From a bacterium (lineage in GTDB: Bacteria > Cyanobacteriota > Vampirovibrionia > Gastranaerophilales > Gastranaerophilaceae): a DNA stretch of 5,122 nt. The notes under the pieces were generated by a model. The model did no database searches. It saw nothing but the letters and a program-made list of their open reading frames with translations, and was not told the DNA's origin. The stretch is from contig SFZC01000124.1 of NCBI GenBank assembly GCA_004558955.1, positions 1 to 5,122 of the forward strand. The letters are read 5' to 3'. This document shows positions 1 through 5,122 of this stretch, one piece after another (positions within the stretch are counted from its first letter, which is position 1; every line of letters begins with the position of its first letter). Both the position numbers and the translations under genes were made by a program.

Positions 1-171
1 ATGAAACAAGAACTTTTAAATATCGGCACCAACGGATAAGGCTGATTGTTTCAATATATTTGCCTGAGGAACAGACAAATCAAATATTTTCAAATTCACA
101 TAATTGTATTTGCTTGTCGCAAATCTGGAATATCCCCTGTCAAACCCGATATTTAAAAGTTCTTGTTTCAT
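1..171. repeat. 26-bp perfect inverted repeat at the window edge
   Basis: Bases 1-26 are the exact reverse complement of 146-171, separated by a 119-bp spacer. The right arm encodes residues 14-22 (MKQELLNIG) of the minus-strand folP-like gene. The left arm repeats that start region in the opposite orientation and so ends the gene with an in-frame TAA. The arm begins at base 1, so it may extend outside the window. The match stops at base 27 against 145. The likely reading is a fold-back junction (assembly or amplification chimera, or a real inverted duplication) rather than a mobile element, since no transposase or recombinase lies nearby. An invertible segment is possible but not supported by anything else seen. 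Confidence 0.9.
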
Positions 172-210
172 ATCGGTGTTATGAATTTCTTTAATTAAAA
201 AGTCATGCAT
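16..210 (-). CDS. folP: 5' fragment of a dihydropteroate synthase-like gene, truncated by the inverted repeat
   Basis: This 64-codon frame reads like the N-terminal extension of the long dihydropteroate synthases, which join the pterin and p-aminobenzoate moieties in folate synthesis in the cytoplasm. What is seen: a LIKEI start, an ELLNIGFDRGYSRFA stretch (about residues 17-31) and ANILKQSALSVGAD (about 50-63). As I recall, the family has I-G-D, then ANILKQ-x-x-LS-x-G-[GA]-D followed by a small residue, Ala and Val. Here the frame goes Asp-Ile-stop exactly where the inverted repeat begins, so the pterin-binding barrel is missing. Family members usually exceed 250 residues, so this is a fragment and not a functional small protein. 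The start at 210 fits the family pattern, but it has no Shine-Dalgarno site and lies inside the terminator hairpin of the upstream operon. The ATG at 171 is the alternative. The family call rests on remembered motif similarity only. Confidence 0.55.
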   Translation of the reverse strand: MHDFLIKEIHNTDMKQELLNIGFDRGYSRFATSKYNYVNLKIFDLSVPQANILKQSALSVGADI

Positions 211-234
211 AGCATAATGCTAGCACGACTTTTT
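197..234 (-). terminator. Rho-independent terminator of the minus-strand operon
   Basis: On the minus strand a 12-bp stem (223-234 with 197-208, one G-U pair) is topped by a further 5-bp stem (218-222 with 210-214) and a 3-base loop, with one bulged base at 209. The descending arm ends in five T. It lies 25 bases past the stop of the 164-residue gene, the expected place for an operon terminator. The plus strand also gives a T-run (230-235), so the hairpin could work in both directions. The ATG at 210 of the folP-like frame lies inside this structure. Confidence 0.8.
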
Positions 235-258
235 TCAAATATCAAACTTGTTAAACAT

Positions 259-753
259 TTAAGCGGCGGCTTTGTATTCGCTATATTTATTTTTCAAATC
301 GTCAACAGCCAAAGCACCTGACCTTGCGGCTTTATTTATACCGGTAACAAGTACAAAGAACGCTAACGCACCACCCGCCAAGGCTGAAAATTTTGCAGTA
401 ATCGGGCTTTTAATAATCGGTCCGATAAATTTTGCATCCTTCATTTTCAACATCAAGGTTTCGACACTTCTTGTATATTTGGTCATATTTGCTTTGAAAG
501 CATGCCACATTCCGCTTGTAACCTGTGTACCTTCGTTTACGTTGTTCATGGTCCGACCGACTTGAGCATACATTTCGGCAAGCATATCGGCTTTTGCTTC
601 ATGTTTCAAGGCTCTTTTGCCCGCAAATCTCGTTGCTGTAGTAACACCTGCAGCACCGCCGACACCTGATGCTACCTGCTCTTGTCTTTTTTGTCTTTGT
701 TCGGGAGTTCTAACAGGTTCACCCGTAAATGATATTGCTAAAGGAGATGTCAT
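259..753 (-). CDS. Hypothetical protein with one predicted membrane segment, second gene of the operon
   Basis: I do not recognise a family for this 164-residue protein. It starts MTSPLAISFTG, with an ISFTG element at residues 7-11 and no signal peptide. A charged, Gln/Arg-rich stretch (about 12-26) is followed by a Gly/Ala-rich patch (30-46) and a helical middle rich in Ala, Lys and Met (about 47-107). One hydrophobic segment (about 121-140, flanked by Lys) is the likely membrane span, and a short Lys/Tyr/Ala tail ends the protein. The start overlaps the stop of the upstream gene as TAATG. A GGAGG at 761-765, seven bases before the ATG, supports this start and translational coupling. It probably acts with the 269-residue protein, at or near the membrane. 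Both share the unusual N-terminal F-G element and Gly/Ala-rich helices. The role is unknown. Confidence 0.85.
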   Translation of the reverse strand: MTSPLAISFTGEPVRTPEQRQKRQEQVASGVGGAAGVTTATRFAGKRALKHEAKADMLAEMYAQVGRTMNNVNEGTQVTSGMWHAFKANMTKYTRSVETLMLKMKDAKFIGPIIKSPITAKFSALAGGALAFFVLVTGINKAARSGALAVDDLKNKYSEYKAAA

Positions 754-1562
754 TATTCGTCCTCCACATCAAGTTCATCTAAATGTCTTTGAACTTCATC
801 ATCAAATTCTTTTTTATCGTTATTAACTTCTTCATCATCAACTTCATCGTGCATTTTTTGAGTTTCAGGATGAACCGCCTCATCATAAGCAGATGCGGCA
901 CCTGCTCCGACACCTAATGTAGTAGAAGTTACTTTTGCAGCCTTGTCATAAGCAGTATTAAAATCTGCACCTTTGATTTTTTCGGCAAATTTTTCAAACG
1001 GTTTTGCGATAAATTTAAATACCGTTTTTGCACCTTCACCGATTAATCTCAAACCTGACATCAGATATTGACCGTATTTATGATTATCCATTTTTTCTGT
1101 AAATTTTGTTACTTTTTCGGCCAAATTTGTATATGCACTTGATGCTTTAACATGTTCGGCAACTCTTGCCGCACCACCTGCGACAGCACCTGCAACATTG
1201 CTAAATCCGCGAATTAGAGGTTTAATCAAAGATTTTGCTTCTGCCGCCATTTTGCTGTTCATACCGCTTGCAACGGAAGATTTAACAAACTTAGCACCTT
1301 TTGAAGCACCCCATGCTACTAACCAACCGTTAAATAAAGCTTCTGAAACAACTTTGAAAGCCTTACCCATTTTCTTTAAAATTTCGGGAGTTCTTTCATC
1401 ATTTACAATATTTTCAAATTCTTGTTTTTGTTTTTCGTAAAATTTTGTCTTCTCACTGTATGCTTCATCTTCGGGGGTTTCTATCGTAAAAGCATTACGA
1501 TTACCGAACTGTACATTTCTTACTCTTGGAGAAGTTACACTAACTGGTTGAATAGATAACAT
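753..1562 (-). CDS. Hypothetical protein with Gly/Ala-rich amphipathic helices and an acidic tail, first gene of the operon
   Basis: No known family is recognised in this 269-residue protein. The N-terminus (MLSIQPVSV, then NVQFGNRNAF at about 16-25) has no signal peptide but contains a V-x-F-G element like that of its partner. Residues 33-70 form a charged, possibly coiled-coil segment. Residues 71-140 are Ala/Gly-rich with moderately hydrophobic parts (71-90 and a GAVAGGAA patch at 125-132). Residues 145-200 are Lys/Phe-rich and probably amphipathic helical. A second Gly/Ala patch (217-224) precedes a strongly acidic tail (227-269, about 20 Asp/Glu in 43 residues). The basic middle and acidic end give a marked charge split. 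The start is supported by GAGG at 1570-1573, seven bases upstream. It is translationally coupled to the membrane-segment gene and they probably work together. A cell-surface or membrane-associated role is a guess. Confidence 0.85.
   Translation of the reverse strand: MLSIQPVSVTSPRVRNVQFGNRNAFTIETPEDEAYSEKTKFYEKQKQEFENIVNDERTPEILKKMGKAFKVVSEALFNGWLVAWGASKGAKFVKSSVASGMNSKMAAEAKSLIKPLIRGFSNVAGAVAGGAARVAEHVKASSAYTNLAEKVTKFTEKMDNHKYGQYLMSGLRLIGEGAKTVFKFIAKPFEKFAEKIKGADFNTAYDKAAKVTSTTLGVGAGAASAYDEAVHPETQKMHDEVDDEEVNNDKKEFDDEVQRHLDELDVEDE
754..765 (-). promoter_or_regulatory. Ribosome binding site inside the upstream gene with TAATG coupling
   Basis: The minus strand carries GGAGG (765-761) and seven bases later the ATG of the 164-residue gene. 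The site lies within the last codons of the upstream gene, whose TAA shares one base with the ATG. This arrangement lets terminating ribosomes restart and tends to keep the two products in a fixed ratio. Confidence 0.8.
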
Positions 1563-1672
1563 TTGAACGCCTCACTACTTTCTAATATTTTCATTCGGTT
1601 TTAAACCCTAAGAAAATATTTTTTTGCTAATATTAAAAGATACCATTAACAAAATGTTACAATTACACAGAT

Positions 1673-1701
1673 ATTATTTCACATAGACAGTGATATGTAA
1701 A
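1673..1701 (-). promoter_or_regulatory. Candidate sigma70-type promoter for the hypothetical operon
   Basis: On the minus strand TTTACA (1701-1696, 5 of 6 to TTGACA) and AATAAT (1678-1673, 5 of 6 to TATAAT) are 17 bases apart. Transcription would start near 1666, leaving a leader of about 100 bases. The first base of the -10 box is non-consensus, so strength is uncertain in this AT-rich sequence. The -35 box is one arm of the dyad at 1696-1710. Confidence 0.4.
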
Positions 1702-1710
1702 GTGTTTACA
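1696..1710. promoter_or_regulatory. 15-bp dyad TGTAAA-GTG-TTTACA, possible operator
   Basis: Two perfect 6-base arms flank a 3-base centre in the divergent intergenic region. One arm coincides with the proposed -35 box of the minus-strand operon, so a bound protein would block that promoter. The site is about 58 bases upstream of the pnp -10 box. No regulator gene is in the window and I do not assign the site to a known factor. Chance occurrence in AT-rich DNA is possible. Confidence 0.35.
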
Positions 1711-1744
1711 CAAAAAATTACTTAATAATTTGAACAAATTGCAA

Positions 1745-1773
1745 CATTTAGTTTTTTATGTTTGGAGTATAAT
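1745..1773 (+). promoter_or_regulatory. Candidate pnp promoter with a consensus -10 box
   Basis: A perfect TATAAT lies at 1768-1773. At 17-base spacing the -35 position (1745-1750) reads CATTTA, a poor match, so the promoter may depend on its -10 box and AT-rich upstream DNA or on an activator. The start would be near 1780, giving a leader of about 60 bases before pnp. Confidence 0.5.
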
Positions 1774-1804
1774 AAAATCATAAATGGAAGTGTATAACTT
1801 AAAG

Positions 1805-1820
1805 GCGTTAGTTAGAACGC
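1805..1820 (+). promoter_or_regulatory. Small hairpin in the pnp leader
   Basis: GCGTT (1805-1809) can pair with AACGC (1816-1820) around a 6-base loop, ending 6 bases before the AAAAGG ribosome binding site (1827-1832). In enterobacteria the pnp leader is a structured target of RNase III and PNPase autoregulation. Here the stem is only 5 bp, so a similar role is speculative. Confidence 0.25.
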
Positions 1821-1838
1821 AGAAAGAAAAGGTATTTT

Positions 1839-3980
1839 ATGAAACCTGAAACAAAAAGTTTCCAGTTGGAAATCGGCGGAAAAACCGTCACAGTTGAAAC
1901 AGGGAAATACGCTCAATCCGCAAACGGTTCCGTTACTGTAAGATGCGGTGACACTATGTTATTTGTTCACTGCTGTGTATCAAAAGAACCTAGAGTAGGT
2001 ATTGACTTCTTCCCATTGCTTATTGATTATGAAGAAAGAATGTCATCAATCGGTAGAATTCCCGGTGGATACAACCGCTCTGAAGGTAAAGCCGGCGACA
2101 AAGCAATTCTTATTTCAAGATTGATTGACAGACCTATAAGACCGTTGTTCCCGAAAGGGTACAGAAATGATATTCAAATCGTTGCTCAATTATTCAGCTA
2201 CGACCAAGAAAATCAACCTGATACGTTGGCAATGTTGGGTGCATCTTGTGCTTTGATGTTGTCAGGTGCTCCGTTTGAAGGACCTATCGGTGCTGTTAGA
2301 GTATCAAGAGATGCGGAAGGCAAGTTGATTGCTAACCCTACTCACCAACAAGCAAAAGCTTCTGATTTGGATATCGTTGTTGCAGGTACTCACGATTCTG
2401 TAATCATGGTAGAAGCAGGTTGTAAATTCGTAACTGAAGATGACATTATGGCAGCCGTTGAATTTGCTCAAGGCGAAATCAAAAAACAATGTGAAGCTCA
2501 AGTTGCTTTCGCTGCCGAATGTGGAGTTACAAAACAAGAATTTGTTAACCCTTACGACACAACAGAATTGAAAAATATAATTAACGAAACTGCTCACGAT
2601 ATGATTTTTGATGCTTATCACAATTTCGACAGAGCATATCGTCAAGAAAAATTGGAAGAAGCTAAAAAACTTGTAAAAGAAAAAGTTGATGCTTTACCTG
2701 ACGACCACTACATCAAACAAATCATTGAAGAAACAGGTATTGACTTTGTAGCGGAAGAATTCAAAGCCGCTGAAAAGAAAATCATGAGAGCAATGATTTT
2801 GGATGAAGGTGTAAGAGCCGACGGAAGAAAACCTAACGAAGTTCGTCCGATTTGGTGCGAAGTTGGTGTTTTACCTAGAGCACACGGTTCAGCAGTATTT
2901 ACAAGAGGTCAAACTCAAGTATTATCAGTTGCAACACTTGCAGGTCCTTCAATGAAACAAGAACTTGACGGTGTTGACCCTGAAACCGAAAAAACTTATA
3001 TGCACAAATACATATTCCCAGGCTTCTCTGTTGGTGAAGTTAAACCTTTAAGAGGACCCGGAAGACGTGAAGTAGGTCACGGAAACTTGGCAGAAAGAGC
3101 CAATATTCCTGCATTGCCTTCTCAAGAAGAATTCGGTTACACCATCCGTGTTACATCTGACGTATTAGAATCAAACGGTTCAACCTCAATGGCTTCAACT
3201 TGCGGTTCTTCTATGGCTTTGATGAACGCAGGTGTTCCTGTTAAATGTATGATTGGTGGCGTTGCAATGGGTATGATTACCGAAGAAGGCAAAGAACCTG
3301 TTGTATTAACTGATATTCAAGGTATTGAAGACTTCCTTGGGGACATGGACTTCAAAGTTACAGGTAACGACACAGGTATCACCGCTCTTCAAATGGATAT
3401 GAAGGCTAAAGGTATTGCTAACGAAACCTTAAGACGTGCTTTAGGTCAAGCAAAAGAAGGCAGATTGCACATCTTGTCAAAAATGAGAGAAGCGATTTCG
3501 GAACCGGGTGAAATGTCACCATACGCACCAAGCATTACAACATTAACTATTCCTGTAGATGATATCGGAACAGTTATCGGACCTGGCGGCAAACAAATCC
3601 GTGCAATCATTGATGCTTCAGGTGCTGAAATTGATATTCAAGACACAGGTGTTGTTACAATCACTTCTAACGACCAAGAAGGTGCTAAAATCGCAATTAA
3701 AATGATTAAAGACCTTACTTTCAAACCAGAAGTCGGAATGGTTATCAAAGGTAAAGTAGTCAGAATTATACCTATCGGTGCTTTTGTTGAATTAGGCGGG
3801 GGTAAAGACGGTATGGTTCACATTTCTCAAGTTTGCAACGAAAGAATTGAAACTATTGAACCACACTTGACTATCGGTCAGGAAGTAATCGTTAAGGTTA
3901 TCAAAATTGACGACAAAGGCAGAGTAAATCTTACTATAAAAAACGTAACCGAAGAAGACAAAGCTAAAGTTATTCAATAA
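1839..3980 (+). CDS. pnp: Polyribonucleotide nucleotidyltransferase (polynucleotide phosphorylase)
   Basis: PNPase is a cytoplasmic trimer that degrades RNA 3' to 5' with phosphate, releasing nucleoside diphosphates, and can run in reverse to add tails. At 713 residues it has the normal full length and domain order. The first RNase PH core (about 10-145) contains GRIPGGY at 72-78 and RLIDRPIRPLFP at 94-105. A helical linker domain (about 240-320) follows. The second, catalytic core begins at VRADGR (325-330) and contains GDMDFK (501-506). A KH domain with the GPGGK loop (581-585) and an S1 domain (about 633-703) complete it. D498, D504 and K506 align with the metal and catalytic residues D486, D492 and K494 of the E. 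coli enzyme, so activity is expected. The start is supported by AAAAGG six bases upstream. The first-core loop that is usually FF(K/R)R reads YNRS here (78-81). The gene has its own promoter and terminator and is probably monocistronic. Confidence 0.98.
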   Translation: MKPETKSFQLEIGGKTVTVETGKYAQSANGSVTVRCGDTMLFVHCCVSKEPRVGIDFFPLLIDYEERMSSIGRIPGGYNRSEGKAGDKAILISRLIDRPIRPLFPKGYRNDIQIVAQLFSYDQENQPDTLAMLGASCALMLSGAPFEGPIGAVRVSRDAEGKLIANPTHQQAKASDLDIVVAGTHDSVIMVEAGCKFVTEDDIMAAVEFAQGEIKKQCEAQVAFAAECGVTKQEFVNPYDTTELKNIINETAHDMIFDAYHNFDRAYRQEKLEEAKKLVKEKVDALPDDHYIKQIIEETGIDFVAEEFKAAEKKIMRAMILDEGVRADGRKPNEVRPIWCEVGVLPRAHGSAVFTRGQTQVLSVATLAGPSMKQELDGVDPETEKTYMHKYIFPGFSVGEVKPLRGPGRREVGHGNLAERANIPALPSQEEFGYTIRVTSDVLESNGSTSMASTCGSSMALMNAGVPVKCMIGGVAMGMITEEGKEPVVLTDIQGIEDFLGDMDFKVTGNDTGITALQMDMKAKGIANETLRRALGQAKEGRLHILSKMREAISEPGEMSPYAPSITTLTIPVDDIGTVIGPGGKQIRAIIDASGAEIDIQDTGVVTITSNDQEGAKIAIKMIKDLTFKPEVGMVIKGKVVRIIPIGAFVELGGGKDGMVHISQVCNERIETIEPHLTIGQEVIVKVIKIDDKGRVNLTIKNVTEEDKAKVIQ

Positions 3981-4004
3981 ATAGTAAAACGAAAAACTCA
4001 TTAG

Positions 4005-4041
4005 AAAAACGCTTGAACAAACAAATGTTCAAGCGTTTTTT
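4005..4041 (+). terminator. Rho-independent terminator after pnp
   Basis: A perfect 15-bp stem (4005-4019 with 4026-4040) around the 6-base loop AACAAA ends in six T (4036-4041), starting 24 bases past the pnp stop. The five A at the base of the left arm give a T-run on the other strand too, so it could terminate both ways. It separates pnp from the kinase gene. Confidence 0.93.
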
Positions 4042-4103
4042 AGTTTATTTTGAGTAGTTCTCAATTACAAAATTTTTTATTTTCGAAATAAAAGGATTTC
4101 TTA

Positions 4104-4163
4104 GTGAAATTATTTAGTTATTTAACTTACTCAAAAGTTCTGTTTATGGTAGCATTAGCTTGA
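4104..4163 (+). CDS. Possible 19-residue hydrophobic leader peptide upstream of the kinase
   Basis: A GTG-initiated frame encodes MKLFSYLTYSKVLFMVALA and stops at TGA (4161-4163). AAAGGA (4091-4096) lies seven bases before the GTG, which is good ribosome-binding spacing. The peptide resembles a small membrane peptide or the start of a signal sequence. It ends 25 bases before the kinase start. It could be a leader peptide, the remnant of a lost gene, or chance, since short frames with a purine-rich upstream stretch are common in AT-rich spacers. No family is recognised. Confidence 0.2.
   Translation: MKLFSYLTYSKVLFMVALA
4122..4150 (+). promoter_or_regulatory. Weak candidate promoter for the kinase gene
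   Basis: TTAACT (4122-4127) and TATGGT (4145-4150) are 17 bases apart, each 4 of 6 to consensus. Transcription would start near 4157, about 30 bases before the kinase ATG. A promoter is expected here because a strong terminator precedes the gene, but this exact placement is uncertain. It would exclude the 19-residue frame from the transcript. Confidence 0.25.
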
Positions 4164-4188
4164 ATGTAAATAGTATGGAGGAGAGAAA

Positions 4189-5122
4189 ATGCCTGATATT
4201 ATAACTATTGGAAGTGCAACAATGGATGTTTTCGTTGAATGTGACGAAGCCAGCGTAGTTTCGGTAAGACAAAAAGAACGTAAAACCGAATTTATGAGTT
4301 ACAAATACGGTGCTAAGGTTGAGATTAACGAATTTGCCTCAAAAGTCGGCGGTGGCGGTGTTAATACAGCTACAAATTTTGCAAATCTCGGATTTGATAC
4401 GAGTGCAATATTCAAAGTCGGCGATGACATTTACTCACAAGGTATTTTTAATTTCTTTAAAACAAGAGAAGTTAGTATGAACTCCGTTATTCAGGATAAA
4501 GAGGATTCTACGGGCTTTTCAATAATTTTGACAAGTTTTGAAGGCGACAGAACAGTTTTGGCTCACCGTGGTGCAAATGCTCACATCAGAAAATCAGAAA
4601 TTGATTTTGAAGCAATTAAAAACTCTAAATTGTTATATATCGCACCGTTAAACGGTGAAAGCAACAAAGTTCTTGACGATATTGTGGATTTTGCAAAAGA
4701 GAACAAAGTTTTTGTATGTTTTAACGCAGGCTCTACAGGAATTAAAAAAGGATTTGATTACTTAAAAAGAACGTTGGAATATGCTCACATTGTTGTGATG
4801 AACAAAGAGGAAGCATCACTTGCTACAGGTATTCAACTGAGACAAGATATCAAGGATGAAAAATTCTCAAATCAACTTATTCACCCTGATTTGAAAAAGA
4901 TGTTTGAGACTTTGAGATGTAATGATTATCAAATAATCGTAATTACAGACGGCGGAGCGGGTGCGTACGCCTTTGACGGCAAAAAGTACTATTTCTGCCC
5001 GACTTTTGACGGACCTGTTGCCTCAACACTCGGTGCAGGTGATGCGTTTGCTTCCACCTTCTGTGCAGCACTTAAACGCTTTGATAAAAACATTGAAAAA
5101 GCCTTAATCGCCGCATCAATCA
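4189..5122 (+). CDS. PfkB/ribokinase-family carbohydrate or nucleoside kinase (3' end outside the window)
   Basis: The frame is open from the ATG at 4189 to the window end (311 complete codons). Members of this family phosphorylate a sugar or nucleoside hydroxyl with ATP in the cytoplasm. Visible features are the N-terminal strand IITIGSATMDVFV (4-16), a lid-type insert (about 18-50) and the substrate-binding GGGGVNTATNFANLGF (54-69). They continue with RTVLAHRGAN (121-130), the NKEE motif (205-208), TDGGAGAYAF (253-262) and the signature TLGAGDAF. In that signature GAGD is at 282-285, giving the anion hole and the catalytic base D285. All key residues are present. Relatives are about 310-340 residues, so probably only the last 10-30 are missing. 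The start is supported by a strong GGAGG (4177-4181), seven bases upstream. The substrate cannot be read from the sequence: ribokinase-, adenosine kinase- and fructokinase-like roles are all possible. Confidence 0.93.
   Translation, partial: MPDIITIGSATMDVFVECDEASVVSVRQKERKTEFMSYKYGAKVEINEFASKVGGGGVNTATNFANLGFDTSAIFKVGDDIYSQGIFNFFKTREVSMNSVIQDKEDSTGFSIILTSFEGDRTVLAHRGANAHIRKSEIDFEAIKNSKLLYIAPLNGESNKVLDDIVDFAKENKVFVCFNAGSTGIKKGFDYLKRTLEYAHIVVMNKEEASLATGIQLRQDIKDEKFSNQLIHPDLKKMFETLRCNDYQIIVITDGGAGAYAFDGKKYYFCPTFDGPVASTLGAGDAFASTFCAALKRFDKNIEKALIAASI

Noticed and set aside
1..39. Short plus-strand frame MKQELLNIGTNG from base 1
   Set aside because: It is only the inverted copy of the folP-like start region followed by a stop codon, so it is not an independent gene.
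272..565. Plus-strand open frame of 97 codons
   Set aside because: It lies antisense to the 164-residue gene, which has a good ribosome binding site and operon context. This frame is a shadow without such support.
617..826. Plus-strand open frame of 69 codons across the junction of the two hypothetical genes
   Set aside because: Antisense to the coupled TAATG junction, with no ribosome binding site and low-complexity Ala/Pro composition from the complement of Gly/Ala codons.
1198..1440. Plus-strand open frame of 80 codons
   Set aside because: Antisense to the 269-residue gene with no supporting start signal. Its hydrophobic look comes from the complement of Lys/Ala/Glu codons.
1739..1744. 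TTGCAA as a -35 box for pnp
   Set aside because: The spacing to the TATAAT at 1768-1773 would be 23 bases, too long for a sigma70-type promoter.
2304..2645. Minus-strand open frame of 113 codons inside pnp
   Set aside because: pnp is certain in this region. The frame is a Phe/Ser/Cys/Val-rich shadow.
2952..2966. 15-base identity with bases 1-15 (ATGAAACAAGAACTT)
   Set aside because: Both stretches encode Met-Lys-Gln-Glu-Leu with preferred codons, and the pnp copy is in a conserved coding position. No flanking similarity suggests a repeat.
3792..4001. Minus-strand open frame of 69 codons over the pnp 3' end
   Set aside because: It is antisense to the S1 domain, and its Phe/Tyr/Asn-rich composition is typical of a reversed AT-rich gene.

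Overview
The window looks like a piece of an AT-rich bacterial chromosome with ordinary Shine-Dalgarno sites and rho-independent terminators. The best taxonomic guess is a gut-type Gastranaerophilales (Melainabacteria / Vampirovibrionia, non-photosynthetic relatives of cyanobacteria). This is an inference from the AT-rich codon use and from two unknown proteins whose N-termini carry a short I/V-x-F-(x)-G element that I recall as common in that group. The pnp sequence alone does not settle it.

Layout. The minus-strand block (about 1-1562) holds a two-gene operon of unknown function. A 269-residue protein with an acidic tail comes first, then a 164-residue protein with one likely membrane segment, joined by a TAATG stop/start overlap. 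A strong hairpin terminator (197-234) closes the operon. Beyond it, in the same direction, lies the beginning of what looks like a dihydropteroate synthase gene (folP-like). It is cut off after about 60 codons by a 26-bp inverted copy of its own 5' region, which sits exactly at the window edge. A fold-back assembly or amplification chimera, or a real inverted duplication, is the likely cause.

The divergent intergenic region (1563-1838) carries a sigma70-like promoter for each side. A 15-bp dyad overlaps the -35 box of the minus-strand promoter.

The plus-strand block holds pnp (1839-3980), a complete polynucleotide phosphorylase with two RNase PH cores, KH and S1 domains and intact catalytic acids. 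A strong terminator (4005-4041) follows. After a short AT-rich spacer, which contains a possible 19-codon leader ORF, comes a PfkB/ribokinase-family sugar or nucleoside kinase (4189 to the window end, missing only its C-terminus).

No tRNA, rRNA, CRISPR array, insertion sequence or phage gene was seen. pnp and the kinase are housekeeping functions, each with its own terminator or promoter signals, so a shared pathway is not implied. The parts most worth a second look are the fold-back structure at the left edge, the unknown two-gene operon, the changed RNA-binding loop of PNPase, and the terminator that overlaps the folP-like start codon.
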